A DNA stretch of 64,000 nt from JADJGC01 sp964576925 (GCA_964576925.1 CAZNWJ010000002.1:248001-312000), one strand, 5' to 3'; positions 37,488 through 47,044 are shown, counted from the first letter of the stretch. Notes: generated by a model from the letters alone, not told the origin. Program-made: numbers and translations.

Positions 37488-38744
37488 TCAAAAAACCACT
37501 AACAGCCGCAACAAACCTTCGTACGGCAGCTTGTCCTGTTCGCCGGACTGCAGGTTCTTGATCGTATATTGCCTCGCGGCGAGATCATCAGAGAACACCA
37601 GGACAGCAAATCGGGCCTGCTGCCGCGAGGCTTCTTTCATCTGGGCTTTCTGCGACCGCCCCAGATAGTCAAGATCAACAGCAACACCCGCTTCGCGCAA
37701 CCGCCCCGCAAGTGTGATCGCCTCCTTGCGTTCATCCTCGTTGACGGCAACCACGAAAACATCGAGTGGCTGTCCCGACGGCGTTGACTTGCCCGTTGCC
37801 GCCATGGCAATCAACGTCCGCTCCATGCCGGCGGCAAATCCGACTGCCGGAGTCGGCTCGCCGCCAAGCTCCTCAACCAACAGATCGTAGCGGCCGCCCC
37901 CGGAGAGGGCGTCCTGTGCACCCAGAAGCGTTGATCGTACTTCGAATGCCGTGCGCGTGTAATAATCGAGTCCGCGTACCAAACGGGGATCGACCACATA
38001 TGGTACGCCGAGCTTCTCCAACGATTCCATCACGATTCCGAAGTCGCGATTAACCGCATCATCATAGAACGCCGAAAGAAGCGGCGCATCTACCATCAAT
38101 TCGTTCGTCAATGTCTCCTTGCTGTCGAACAACCGCAGGGGGTTGCGGTCGATCTTCTCGCGGTCGACGGCAGGGAATTTCTCGCGTAGCGGATTCACGA
38201 ACTTGAGGAGTTCCAGTCGATGCTTCGCCCGAATCTCCGGGGTGGCGACAGAATTGAGCGCCACTGTGAACCGGTCGATTCCGCAGTCTTTGAGGATCTG
38301 TACCGAGATGGCAATGATCTCGGCATCGATTCGCGGGTCGGCCGAGCCGATCGCCTCGGCGCCGAACTGATGAAATTGGCGCTGGCGGCCTTTTTGCGGC
38401 TTCTCCTGGCGGAACATCGGGCCGATGTAATATACCTTGTTAAGCGGAGCTTTCTTCCCGAGGGACTCTTCAATGTAGGCGCGTACGACGGAGGCCGTTG
38501 CTTCTGGCCTGAGCGTGAGACTTCGCCCGCCCATATCGGTGAAGGTGAACATCTCCTTGGAGACAATGTCAGTCCCCTCGCCGATACCGCGCGCAAACAA
38601 CTCGGTCATCTCGAAGATAGGCGGCCTGATCTCGGAATAGTTGAATCGGCGCATCACCTCGCGCACGATTTGCTCCAGGCGCGCCCATTGCGGCGTTTCG
38701 TCCGGGAGTATGTCAAAGGTTCCTTTGATTCGTTGATACTTCAT
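37488..38744 (-). CDS. hisS: Histidyl-tRNA synthetase
   Basis: A class II aminoacyl-tRNA synthetase that charges tRNA-His, 418 residues, normal for bacteria. It has motif 1 (RIKGTFDILPDETPQW and the following helix) and motif 2 (FRQEKPQKGRQRQFHQFG). The histidine-specific elements are LVRGLDYYTRTAFE and SGGGRYDLL, and the anticodon-binding domain comes last (~320-418). The ribosome site before ATG 38744 is weak (acagg). It is convergent with the membrane-anchored hypothetical gene. Confidence 0.97.
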   Translation of the reverse strand: MKYQRIKGTFDILPDETPQWARLEQIVREVMRRFNYSEIRPPIFEMTELFARGIGEGTDIVSKEMFTFTDMGGRSLTLRPEATASVVRAYIEESLGKKAPLNKVYYIGPMFRQEKPQKGRQRQFHQFGAEAIGSADPRIDAEIIAISVQILKDCGIDRFTVALNSVATPEIRAKHRLELLKFVNPLREKFPAVDREKIDRNPLRLFDSKETLTNELMVDAPLLSAFYDDAVNRDFGIVMESLEKLGVPYVVDPRLVRGLDYYTRTAFEVRSTLLGAQDALSGGGRYDLLVEELGGEPTPAVGFAAGMERTLIAMAATGKSTPSGQPLDVFVVAVNEDERKEAITLAGRLREAGVAVDLDYLGRSQKAQMKEASRQQARFAVLVFSDDLAARQYTIKNLQSGEQDKLPYEGLLRLLVVF

Positions 38745-38799
38745 ATGCCTGTACCTGTTTAACTCGTCTCAGTATTCACGGCGACGACGGCGAAGCGCT

Positions 38800-39183
38800 T
38801 CACTTATTATTGCCTCTCTTGAATCTGAGCGCAACAATACAGATTCCCGCGATTGAATAGCCGATCACGTCCGCCCACCAATCCCCCATCGACGAGTCTC
38901 GATTCGGGACATACGACTGGACCGTCTCATCCAGGCCGGCAAAGGCCAGACCGAAGGCAAAGAGCGCCAAATACAGCAGAGCCCGCCGGTGCGAGCGCTG
39001 GATTTCGGGGAAGGCGATGAAGACCAGCAGACCCAGAATGAAGTACTCGAGGCCGTGATAAAACTTGTCGATATTCTTGATATTGAACGACGGCGGGTGC
39101 GCGTTGGGCATCGAAGACACTGCAATGATCAACAACGCATAAAGAAGAGGCAGGATTTTCAGGATAAAAGCTCTCCGCAACAT
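38800..39183 (-). CDS. VanZ-like membrane protein
   Basis: A small membrane protein of the VanZ-like family: about four hydrophobic segments and the family pattern PNAHPPSF...NIDKFYHGLEYFILGLLVFIAF, with DETVQSYVPNRDSSMGDWWADVIGYSIAG in the C-terminal half (DxxQ...R...D..D). Its molecular role is not established. Starts at 39258, 39228 or 39183 are all possible; 39183 (MLRRAFIL) places the first membrane helix normally. It is transcribed divergently from gmd. Confidence 0.8.
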   Translation of the reverse strand: MLRRAFILKILPLLYALLIIAVSSMPNAHPPSFNIKNIDKFYHGLEYFILGLLVFIAFPEIQRSHRRALLYLALFAFGLAFAGLDETVQSYVPNRDSSMGDWWADVIGYSIAGICIVALRFKRGNNK

Positions 39184-39273
39184 ATTCGCTATATAGGGAC
39201 TGGCGCTGGATTCGGCAATCGGAACCATGTGCCAAGTGTATATTTCCCAAGGACTCAAGAGAGTTCTGTCTGC

Positions 39274-39302
39274 TTGACTTTAGTACCGGGGACTGTCATA
39301 TT
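39274..39302 (+). promoter_or_regulatory. Candidate promoter of the gmd operon
   Basis: TTGACT (39274-39279) and CATATT (39297-39302) are separated by 17 bp, about 30 bp before the gmd start. Together with the terminator at 42586 it frames a three-gene transcription unit. Confidence 0.55.
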
Positions 39303-39330
39303 CCCCGCAACCGGAAGACGGGAGTAGGAA

Positions 39331-40299
39331 ATGCGCGCATTGATTACCGGCGTGACCGGGCAAGATGGTTCGTATCTCGCCGAGTTGTTGATCGAAAAAG
39401 GCTATGAGGTCTTCGGCATGGTGCGCCGGGCCTCAACCGAAAACTTTGAACGCATCAACCACATCAAAGACAAAATCCGCCTTGTGCAGGCCGATCTCTT
39501 CGACCAGATGTCGCTCCTGGGGATCATCGAGGAGCTTCACCCAGACGAAGTCTACAACCTCGCGGCGCAGTCCTTTGTGCCGACCTCGTGGTCACAACCG
39601 GTACTAACCGGCGAGTTTGACGCACTCGGCGTGACGAAACTGCTCGAAGCGATCCGAAAGGTTGACCGCAAGATTCGCTTCTATCAGGCTTCGTCGTCCG
39701 AGATGTTCGGCAAGGTTCAGGAAGTTCCCCAGACCGAGCGCACACCATTCTATCCCAGATCGCCCTACGGTGTGGCCAAGGTCTATGGGCATTTTATCAC
39801 CGTGAACTATCGCGAATCTTACGGAATCCACGCCTCATCCGGGATTCTCTTCAATCATGAGTCACCCCGGCGCGGACTTGAGTTTGTCACCCGGAAGATC
39901 TCGCACGGCGCGGCAGCGATCAAGCTGGGGCTGGCGAACGCGCTCTATTTGGGAAATCTCGACGCCAAACGCGACTGGGGCTTTGCCGGCGACTACGTGG
40001 ACGCCATGTGGCGAATGTTGCAACTCGACCAGCCAGACAATTTCGTGATCTCCTCAAATGAAAATCACACGGTGCGCGAGTTCTGCGAGATCGCCTTCGG
40101 GCGGCTCGACCTGGATTATCAGCAGTATGTTAAAGTCGATCAACGCTTTGTCCGTCCCGCCGAAGTCGATATTCTCCTGGGCGACTCCCGCCATGCTCGC
40201 AAGAAACTCGGCTGGTCACCCAAGGTCTCATTTCGTCAATTAGTCGAGATGATGGTCGACGCCGACTTCACCATGCTCAGTAACAGACGGAGACTATGA
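39331..40299 (+). CDS. gmd: GDP-mannose 4,6-dehydratase
   Basis: Converts GDP-mannose to GDP-4-keto-6-deoxymannose. It has an SDR fold with the NAD(P) motif TGVTGQDGSYLAE at residues 7-19 and the GMD-specific RRAST loop. It also has SSSEMFG, the catalytic YGVAK (Tyr/Lys) and FNHESPRRG. Its 322 residues are on the short side for GMD. Its product is used by the next enzyme, whose gene starts in a 4-bp overlap. Confidence 0.93.
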   Translation: MRALITGVTGQDGSYLAELLIEKGYEVFGMVRRASTENFERINHIKDKIRLVQADLFDQMSLLGIIEELHPDEVYNLAAQSFVPTSWSQPVLTGEFDALGVTKLLEAIRKVDRKIRFYQASSSEMFGKVQEVPQTERTPFYPRSPYGVAKVYGHFITVNYRESYGIHASSGILFNHESPRRGLEFVTRKISHGAAAIKLGLANALYLGNLDAKRDWGFAGDYVDAMWRMLQLDQPDNFVISSNENHTVREFCEIAFGRLDLDYQQYVKVDQRFVRPAEVDILLGDSRHARKKLGWSPKVSFRQLVEMMVDADFTMLSNRRRL

Positions 40300-41243
40300 G
40301 GGCATTTATCACCGGTATCACCGGATTTGCCGGCTCCCATCTCGCTGAGAATCTCCTCCAACATGGTGTCGAAGTTGCCGGGACGACCCTCAAGGGCGAG
40401 TCGCAGCGTAATCTCTCCGCAATTCGCGGACTAGTCAAGATTTACCAGTCATCGCTGGCAGAGCAGGTACGCCTGCGCAAGGCGATTCGCGACTTCCGGC
40501 CTGACTGGGTCTTTCATCTTGCCGCTCTGGCCGCTGTGGGACGCTCGTTTGCTGAACCGGTTGAGACAATGCAAGTCAATCTCAATGGCACTCAGAGCCT
40601 CTTTGAAGTCCTGCGCGAACTACGGGGTGTAAAGGCAATCGTGTTCGTTTCATCCGCCGATGTCTACGGTCCGCTTCCGCCACATAAGATGCCGATCAAA
40701 CCGGATTATCCGCTGCAACCGGTATCGCCTTATGGCGCCTCCAAAGCGGCAGCGGACATTCTCGCCTATCAATATTTTCGGGCCTACGGATTGCCGATCG
40801 TAAGGATTCGCGCCTTCAATCATACGGGGCCGAGGCAATACCGTGGATACTTCGTTCCCGACTTCTGCGCCCAGATCGCGAATATTGAGAAAAGCGGAAG
40901 ACGCGGTGTAATCAAGGTCGGTGATTTGAGCGCCAAGCGTGATTTGGCGGATGTACGCGACATCGTCGATGGCTATCGGCTGGCGGCCAAACGCGGCCGG
41001 CCGGGCGAAGCGTATATTCTGGCCACCGGGCGCGCCCGTAGCATCGGCGATTACCTGAAACTACTGATTTCGCTTTCGACGGCCGAAATCAAGGTCAAGA
41101 CCGAGCGGTCGCTGATTCGGCCCGTCGAGGTACCGCTCTTGATTGGCAGCATTAGCAAAGCGCAGAAGCAACTCGGATTCCGACCGAGTTACAGCATAAA
41201 GCAGACTTTATCCGATACGCTGGAATACTGGAGGAGAAATTGA
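40296..41243 (+). CDS. NAD-dependent epimerase/reductase (GDP-4-keto-6-deoxymannose reductase-like)
   Basis: An extended SDR of 315 residues: glycine motif TGITGFAGSHLAE, then SSADVYGP, YGASKAAAD (catalytic Tyr/Lys) and FNHTGPRQ. By sequence pattern and by its place directly after gmd, it most likely reduces GDP-4-keto-6-deoxymannose to GDP-D-rhamnose (Rmd). A C-3/5 epimerase-reductase giving GDP-fucose is less likely because the fold has RMD-like landmarks. Its start overlaps the gmd stop and its stop overlaps the next TTG start. Confidence 0.8.
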   Translation: MRAFITGITGFAGSHLAENLLQHGVEVAGTTLKGESQRNLSAIRGLVKIYQSSLAEQVRLRKAIRDFRPDWVFHLAALAAVGRSFAEPVETMQVNLNGTQSLFEVLRELRGVKAIVFVSSADVYGPLPPHKMPIKPDYPLQPVSPYGASKAAADILAYQYFRAYGLPIVRIRAFNHTGPRQYRGYFVPDFCAQIANIEKSGRRGVIKVGDLSAKRDLADVRDIVDGYRLAAKRGRPGEAYILATGRARSIGDYLKLLISLSTAEIKVKTERSLIRPVEVPLLIGSISKAQKQLGFRPSYSIKQTLSDTLEYWRRN

Positions 41244-42556
41244 AGAATCAACTGGCGCAGAAACTGAAAGACAGATCTGCCGTCCTGGGTGTCATCGGCT
41301 TGGGTTATGTCGGCCTGCCGTTGGCGATTGAATATGTCCACGTCGGTTACAGGATCATTGGCTTCGAGATTTCGCAGGCCAAAATCAAGCTGATCAACGG
41401 TGGCGGTTCCGATATTGGGGACGTGCCGGCCCGCGAAGTTAAGAAGGCCGTCCAGGCCAAGAAACTTCGGGCTACCGGAGACTTCTCGCAGATGCGTTTC
41501 TGCGACGTCATCACGATCTGTGTCCCTACGCCGCTCTCAAAGACAAAAGACCCCGATGTCTCCTACATTCTGACCGCCGTTGCCCAGGTCAAGAAATACC
41601 TCCGCCCCGGGCAGCTTATCGTGTTGGAATCGACAACCTACCCCGGCACGACCGAAGAATTGATCTTGCCGCAGCTTCAAGAAACTGGCCTGAAAGTCGG
41701 CAAGGATTTCTACTTAGCCTTCAGCCCCGAGCGTGTTGATCCGGGCAATCCGATCTACCAAACCAAGAACACCCCCCGTGTCGTCGGTGGTCACACCCCG
41801 AAATGTCAGCAGATGGCGAAAATCTTCTATGAATCGGCGATCAATCGTGTGCAGATCGTCAGCTCGACTCAAGCGGCTGAAATGGTTAAACTGCTGGAGA
41901 ACACCTTCCGCTCGGTGAACATCGGCCTGGTCAATGAAGTGGCCCTGATGTGCGATCGGCTTAAGCTCAACGTTTGGGAGATTATCGAAGCGGCCTCGAC
42001 GAAACCCTTCGGGTTCATGCCCTTCTTCCCCGGTCCCGGTCTGGGCGGCCACTGTATCCCGATCGACCCGCACTACCTGTCCTGGAAGCTCAAGAGCCTG
42101 AATTACTACTCGCGCTTTATCGAACTGGCCGGCGACGTCAACTCGCACATGCCGGAATACGTCCTGGAACGCGTTACCCGCAATCTCAACCGGCGCAAGA
42201 AATCGCTCAACGGTTCGCGCGTCGTCGTGCTGGGTGTCGCCTATAAGCGCGATATCGCGGATGTTCGCGAATCACCGGCCTTGGATTGTCTGAATCTACT
42301 CCAGAAGGCAGGCGCCAAGGTCTTCTATAACGACCCGTTCGTGCCGCACATCCGTTTCGATGAGCACCATCGGTTGGATATTAAGTCGACACGCCTCACG
42401 GCTTCATTGCTAAAGAGTGCTGACATAACAATCATCATTACCGATCATTCCGAATACGATTACCAGTGGATTACCGACAATTCACAGATGGTTTTCGACA
42501 CCCGCAACGCTACCAAAAAGGTTAAACGCAACCGCCGCAAAATCGAGAAGTTGTAG
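41240..42556 (+). CDS. UDP-N-acetyl-hexosamine/UDP-sugar 6-dehydrogenase
   Basis: A nucleotide-sugar dehydrogenase of 438 residues that oxidises C6 of a UDP-sugar twice to a uronate. It has the NAD motif GVIGLGYVGLPLA near residue 17, CVPTPLSKTKDPD, ESTTYPGTTEE and the catalytic Cys272 in GPGLGGHCIPIDP. A C-terminal NAD-binding half follows (VVVLGVAYKRDIADVRESPALD). The pattern fits the WbpA/TviB/WecC group (UDP-GlcNAc or UDP-ManNAc type) better than Ugd, but the substrate is not certain. TTG start in a TTGA overlap with a good aggaga site. A terminator follows. Confidence 0.9.
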   Translation: MKNQLAQKLKDRSAVLGVIGLGYVGLPLAIEYVHVGYRIIGFEISQAKIKLINGGGSDIGDVPAREVKKAVQAKKLRATGDFSQMRFCDVITICVPTPLSKTKDPDVSYILTAVAQVKKYLRPGQLIVLESTTYPGTTEELILPQLQETGLKVGKDFYLAFSPERVDPGNPIYQTKNTPRVVGGHTPKCQQMAKIFYESAINRVQIVSSTQAAEMVKLLENTFRSVNIGLVNEVALMCDRLKLNVWEIIEAASTKPFGFMPFFPGPGLGGHCIPIDPHYLSWKLKSLNYYSRFIELAGDVNSHMPEYVLERVTRNLNRRKKSLNGSRVVVLGVAYKRDIADVRESPALDCLNLLQKAGAKVFYNDPFVPHIRFDEHHRLDIKSTRLTASLLKSADITIIITDHSEYDYQWITDNSQMVFDTRNATKKVKRNRRKIEKL

Positions 42557-42585
42557 TCCTTAGGCGTTAGCAGGCAGACTGAACC

Positions 42586-42621
42586 GCGGGGCCGGCCATA
42601 AAGGCCGGTCCCGCTTGTTTT
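42586..42621 (+). terminator. Intrinsic terminator of the gmd operon
   Basis: A 12-bp stem (gcggggccggcc / ggccggtcccgc, one G-U pair) with loop ataaa is followed by TTGTTTTG. It sits 30 bp after the dehydrogenase stop and is a clear Rho-independent terminator. Confidence 0.88.
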
Positions 42622-42705
42622 GTGATCGATCCCATTGAAGGCAAGCATATCGCGGGTGGCAAAATCGCGAAACTCTAAGTCGATTTTGGCGTAATCCAAT
42701 TTACT

Positions 42706-44958
42706 ATGTCGACTAGGATCTCAATGTTCACGATTGCCGTCGTGCTTTCGTTCCTCGTCCCGCCGGCACTCGCCCAGGATCAGTTTGTCCCGAACTGGAA
42801 ACCGAAGTTGGAAGTCAAACGCGCGGCCGGAGAGATCATCATTGACGGCGATTTCTCAGATCCCGGCTGGTCCAATGCCGCGGTCGCGACCAACTTCGCC
42901 GAACACTCGCCGGGAGACAATGTTCGCCCTCCGGTTGCTACCGAGGTGCTTGTCACCTACGACGCCGAGAGCTTCTTCATCGGTTTCCGTTGCTTCGATG
43001 ATCCACAGACAGTGCGGGCATCGATGCGCGATCGCGACGAGATCTTTTCGGATGACTACATTGGCATTATTCTCGACACATACGGCGATGCAGCCTGGGC
43101 TTACGAAATCTTCGTCAATCCCTTCGGACTGCAAGGGGATCTCAAAATGCTCGCAGGCGGCGATGAGGATTTGACCTTCGATTTGGTTTTTCATTCCCGT
43201 GGTAAGATCACGGCCGACGGCTGGCAGGTGGAGGTCGCAGTTCCTTTTAGTAGCCTGCGCTTTCCGGTTGAGCCAATCCAGGAGTGGCGGGCGACGTTTT
43301 GGCGCAATCGCTCGCGCTCAAGCCGTGAACGCTCAACATGGGCAGCCATCGACCGCGACGAGCCGTGCCTTCTCTGCCAGTTGGGTTACTTGGTCGGCAT
43401 GGACAGCGCCAGACCGGGCAGTCGCGTGGAATTGCTGCCCACCATCGTCGGCTTCCAGGCATCTCAAGCAGAGAATCCGGCCGACCTGCGCGCTGGGCTC
43501 AATCATGCCGATCCTGATGCCGAAGCCTCTTTGAATGCGCGCTATCTCCTGAGTTCAGACCTGACCGTTGACTTGACGATCAATCCGGACTTCAGCCAGG
43601 TCGAGTCCGATGCCGGTCAGATTGACGTCAATAACAGCTTTGCCCTCTTCTACCCGGAGAAACGGCCATTCTTCCAGGAAGGATCTGACGTCTTCCGCAC
43701 TTTCACCGATGTCGTTTACACCCGATCCATGAATGATCCCTCCTTGGCGGCCAAATTAACCGGTCGGGTTTCCCGGCGCACAACAATCGGGTATATCGGT
43801 GCCCGCGACGAGAATTCGCCGACGACGATTCCGTTCGAGGAGTACACGGCCATCGTCGAGGCCGGCAAGAGCGTTTCGAATATTGCACGCGTAAGGCAAT
43901 CATTTGGGGAAGACTCACATATCGGGGCAATTGCCACTGATCGCCGTTTGGATGACGGCGGCTCAGGATCGGTGTTTGGCGCCGATCTCAGCCTCCGGAT
44001 GTTCAAGAACTACCGACTCGAAGGCCAGTTACTTGCCTCGCACACGGACGAGCCGGACAACCCCGCTCTCTTCGGCATGGGCGATGACTCCCGCTTTGCT
44101 GACGGTGAACATACCGTAGCCTTTGACGGTGAAGATTACTGGGGTAATCTGGTCTATGCCGGATTTATGCGGGAGGCGCGTGTATGGAACTTCGAGTTAA
44201 CCTACCGCGGAGCCAACCCTACTTTTCGGACGGATAACGGCTTTGTATTCCGCAACAACCAGCGCGAAGGTTCCCTCTGGACCGGCCTGTTTTTCCGTCC
44301 TAACCGGCGTGTCGTCAAAGAGTTTAGCTCCAACATTTCTGTCGGCCGCATCTGGAATTTTTCGGGAGCGCGCAAGGACGAGTGGGTCTCGCCGGAGGTG
44401 TTCGTGCTGCTGCCGGCGCAGACTGGTGTGGGCCTCAACTATCTGTTCAGCCGCGAGACCTTTAGCGGCGTCTTCATCCCCGGTATTCGGCATTATCGGA
44501 TTTTCGTGGAATCTCGGTTTGCCGACCCGGTAACGCTTGAACTGGAAGCGCGCAAGATCAAGTATATCGCGCGCCGGGTTGACCCGCCCGTCCTCGGGCG
44601 CGGCTGGCAATTCGAGGGCGCCGGAGCGTTGAAATTGACTGAGAGGTTAGTGCTCCGCCCAGAGTATTCCTATTCCGAATTGAACTATGCCGATGGTCGT
44701 AAGATCTTTGCCGGCTACGTACTGCGTACGAAGGTCAATTTCCAGTTCACGCGTGAGTGGTTCTTGCGGCTTATTATGCAGTATGACAGCTTCGATCGCG
44801 CGATGAATGTTGAGCCCTTGATCAGCTATAAGATCAATCCCTTTACAATATTCTACCTGGGCTCTTCTCACAACTATCAGAGCCTCGACGGCACCAATGA
44901 TTTTGCCCAGTCGGGCAGGCAATTCTTCTTCAAGTTCCAGTACTTGCTGAGGACTTAA
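42706..44958 (+). CDS. CBM9-like plus outer-membrane barrel protein (DUF5916 type), copy 1
   Basis: A 750-residue exported protein. It has a signal peptide (MFTIAVVLSFLVPPALAQ) and an N-terminal carbohydrate-binding family 9-like domain (GEIIIDGDFSDPGWSNA...YDAESFFIGFRC). A long C-terminal region of amphipathic beta-strands begins around INPDFSQVESDAGQIDVNN and FYPEKRPFFQEG, the marks of the DUF5916 family. It probably sits in the outer membrane and binds or admits a glycan. A second member lies at 58183-60852. Start at 42706 or 42724; both keep the signal peptide. Confidence 0.85.
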   Translation: MSTRISMFTIAVVLSFLVPPALAQDQFVPNWKPKLEVKRAAGEIIIDGDFSDPGWSNAAVATNFAEHSPGDNVRPPVATEVLVTYDAESFFIGFRCFDDPQTVRASMRDRDEIFSDDYIGIILDTYGDAAWAYEIFVNPFGLQGDLKMLAGGDEDLTFDLVFHSRGKITADGWQVEVAVPFSSLRFPVEPIQEWRATFWRNRSRSSRERSTWAAIDRDEPCLLCQLGYLVGMDSARPGSRVELLPTIVGFQASQAENPADLRAGLNHADPDAEASLNARYLLSSDLTVDLTINPDFSQVESDAGQIDVNNSFALFYPEKRPFFQEGSDVFRTFTDVVYTRSMNDPSLAAKLTGRVSRRTTIGYIGARDENSPTTIPFEEYTAIVEAGKSVSNIARVRQSFGEDSHIGAIATDRRLDDGGSGSVFGADLSLRMFKNYRLEGQLLASHTDEPDNPALFGMGDDSRFADGEHTVAFDGEDYWGNLVYAGFMREARVWNFELTYRGANPTFRTDNGFVFRNNQREGSLWTGLFFRPNRRVVKEFSSNISVGRIWNFSGARKDEWVSPEVFVLLPAQTGVGLNYLFSRETFSGVFIPGIRHYRIFVESRFADPVTLELEARKIKYIARRVDPPVLGRGWQFEGAGALKLTERLVLRPEYSYSELNYADGRKIFAGYVLRTKVNFQFTREWFLRLIMQYDSFDRAMNVEPLISYKINPFTIFYLGSSHNYQSLDGTNDFAQSGRQFFFKFQYLLRT

Positions 44959-44982
44959 TCCCCCGGCGAGCCCTTATCGGGC

Positions 44983-45012
44983 TTGACAAAGGCGGGTTTC
45001 CGAAATTATAGT
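44983..45012 (+). promoter_or_regulatory. Consensus sigma70-type promoter of the Lon-like cassette
   Basis: A perfect TTGACA (44983-44988) is followed after 18 bp by TATAGT (45007-45012). Initiation would be about 20 bp before the first gene of the cassette. A short hairpin (agccc...gggct) from the upstream gene's end lies just before the -35. Confidence 0.7.
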
Positions 45013-45038
45013 AATCTGTTAACAAAGACAGATATCTG

Positions 45039-46175
45039 ATGTCGGTAGGAGTCCCGGCCTCAATCCTCAAAAAAGGCAGACTTGAGTTGCACGTTTCGAA
45101 ATCGGTCCTCGGCGCTATTCTGGTTGAATTTCTCCGCGATCCGCGGCGGCGATCCGTTTTCTCCCAGCTGTACGACCATACCTGCGTGGTGCTCGTATGG
45201 TATCTGGGGAGCTTGAGACGCAGGAAGTATCGCCTGCCGCTTGAAAACACTGACCCGCCGAATGCCATGAGAAACCTGGCAATCGATATTCTGGGATCAT
45301 TCTTCGCGTCATACTCCCGCTCCCCTTTCTGTGTGATTCTGGACTTTTTCGCGAGCAAAGGCATTCATGCCGACAATTCCGTCTCCCCGGACCAGCTTGT
45401 TGAAACCTATCTGTGGCTATTACGCGGCTTCACTCTCAAAGAGATTGGCAAATTGCATGCCGAAGATGATCCCCAATTAGCGCGCTTCAAGCGCCGCGTC
45501 TATGAATCGCTTGAGAATCAAAAACTTCACTGTCTGGAGTGGTCGGGAGGAATCCGTTTCCTGAGCCGGACGGCCTTGGATGTCGCAGCACTCGCTGGCG
45601 GCCAGCCGATCCCCCCGAACGAACTAGCTGCTGTCGTCGAGCAGTCTTTTCTCGATTCCCATAGCGTTGAGTCGTGGTGCCGTACGGCTGTAGAGAGGAT
45701 CACACGACAGGAGATTTACTTGCCGTGCGTGCAGGAGTCCGAGTTATTGGCCGCTTTGGTTCGGGTCTACGCAAAGTACATCGTCGAAGAGGCACCGATT
45801 CCGTGCTCAGCGGAAAGACAAGTTCAAGTGCTTCTCCACGAACAATTTGAGATCGAAATGGCAGCGGGCCTGCAATGGCTGAAGTGCTCTGAACTCGTGC
45901 GAATGGTCGCTCGCGGCAAGTTGTCGGAAACGACGGCGGATCTTTACGTCCAGGCAGCCACGCACTACCTTCGCGATATGGTCTTTGGCGGCACCGTGCA
46001 TCCCGGATCGCTGGGAAGCTATTTTCGACTTGTGATGCCGACAGACACCCATGCCGAGTATGTCAAGAAGCACAAGACGCTCTTCGAAACTCTCCTTCGT
46101 CGCGCAGCCGAGGATTTCATCGATCGTATTCGGAGAAACTCCACAATTCGTGCGATTCGGCACTATGGTAGTTAG
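45039..46175 (+). CDS. Unrecognised alpha-helical protein, first gene of the Lon-like cassette
   Basis: A protein of 378 residues, mostly helical, cytoplasmic (no signal or membrane helix), and not recognised. Visible patches are a basic N-terminal block (LRDPRRRSVFSQLYDHT, RRRKYRLP), LVETYLWLLRGFTLKEIGKLH near residues 124-144 (like a helix-turn-helix or sigma region 4 in tone, but not a match), and a charged C-terminus (ETLLRRAAEDFIDRIRRN). It starts 20 bp after a consensus promoter and sits 7 bp before an anti-sigma-like gene. By analogy with sigma/anti-sigma pairs it could be a transcription regulator; that is inference only. No good ribosome site precedes ATG 45039. Confidence 0.6.
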   Translation: MSVGVPASILKKGRLELHVSKSVLGAILVEFLRDPRRRSVFSQLYDHTCVVLVWYLGSLRRRKYRLPLENTDPPNAMRNLAIDILGSFFASYSRSPFCVILDFFASKGIHADNSVSPDQLVETYLWLLRGFTLKEIGKLHAEDDPQLARFKRRVYESLENQKLHCLEWSGGIRFLSRTALDVAALAGGQPIPPNELAAVVEQSFLDSHSVESWCRTAVERITRQEIYLPCVQESELLAALVRVYAKYIVEEAPIPCSAERQVQVLLHEQFEIEMAAGLQWLKCSELVRMVARGKLSETTADLYVQAATHYLRDMVFGGTVHPGSLGSYFRLVMPTDTHAEYVKKHKTLFETLLRRAAEDFIDRIRRNSTIRAIRHYGS

Positions 46176-46182
46176 GTAGGAG

Positions 46183-47043
46183 ATGGACCAGACGATGCAG
46201 CACCTGACAAGATCGCAACTGGAAGAATTTTGCCGCGGTACGCTTGGTGACGTTGAAGCAACTCGTCATCTTGACAGTTGCGAATTCTGCCGAGAGCTCT
46301 GTGAACAGGTCAAGCTACAGTTGCTGTCGGCGGATGAACTCGGCACAGCCCTCGATGCCCCAGACACCGGGGCGTGCAAACAGAGACTCTGGCTCGAGTC
46401 GCTCTGCAAGACGATCCTTCCTCTCAAGCTGCTAACCCAACAGCCCCCGCAGCGTCCGGGATTGCTCGCGGCGGATTCGCCTCGCCCACAGACCGCCGAT
46501 CAATACAGCTTGGCGACCATGTATTCGGAAGATCCAGAATTAGTGATGCGGGTGGTGCGGGACAATGCGGCTGGCAAGGACTATTTACAGTTGATCGCCG
46601 AATCACCGGAATACTATCAGCACGTAATGGTCCGTGTGCCGTCGCAAGGGCGGGAGTTCATCACTGATCGCGAAGGCAGGGCAGAAATCGGGCCGGTTGA
46701 CACCGCCGGCGTGCAAGCGTGGGATTGGGAGATTCGCATGCCCGAAGCGATCTTCCAACTCTCGCCGCTCGTTCATACCGCCCGGACTGCCGATTACAGC
46801 GCCGAGACAATATTGGAGACTCCCCGCCATGACAAATTGCTTGTTCGCTTCGTCGGTCTACCGAGCGAAAAGCAGGTCACAGTGGAGATTCTGGAACTCG
46901 ACGGAGAAGAAAACTTCTCGCCGGTTAAGATCTTGCTGGTTCAGGACGGCCAAAGTGAGTCGCGCCAGGTCGCGGCGCGGCAAGTCACACCCTTCAGGCT
47001 AAGCGACCAGACGCGACGTATCGACTTACGCATTTTTATCTGA
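46183..47043 (+). CDS. Zinc-finger (anti-sigma-like) protein with beta-sandwich tail
   Basis: A 286-residue soluble protein. The N-terminus matches a zinc-binding anti-sigma (ZAS/zf-HC2-like) element: LTRSQLEEFCRGTL...RHLDSCEFCRELC, with His then C-x2-C. No membrane segment follows, unlike typical ZAS anti-sigma factors. The middle is a linker (QQPPQRPG...), and the C-terminal ~150 residues look like a beta-sandwich (YYQHVMVRVPSQGREFITDREGRAEIG... VTVEILEL). The gene lies between the helical regulator-like gene and the Lon-like protease, 7 bp after the former and 1 bp before the latter. Its role as a sensor or adaptor is inferred. Confidence 0.65.
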   Translation: MDQTMQHLTRSQLEEFCRGTLGDVEATRHLDSCEFCRELCEQVKLQLLSADELGTALDAPDTGACKQRLWLESLCKTILPLKLLTQQPPQRPGLLAADSPRPQTADQYSLATMYSEDPELVMRVVRDNAAGKDYLQLIAESPEYYQHVMVRVPSQGREFITDREGRAEIGPVDTAGVQAWDWEIRMPEAIFQLSPLVHTARTADYSAETILETPRHDKLLVRFVGLPSEKQVTVEILELDGEENFSPVKILLVQDGQSESRQVAARQVTPFRLSDQTRRIDLRIFI

Positions 47044-47044
47044 G

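Noticed and set aside
45120..46175. First cassette gene called as a sigma factor
   Set aside because: The FTLKEIGKLH region only loosely resembles a helix-turn-helix. No sigma region 2 pattern is visible, so it was left as unrecognised.
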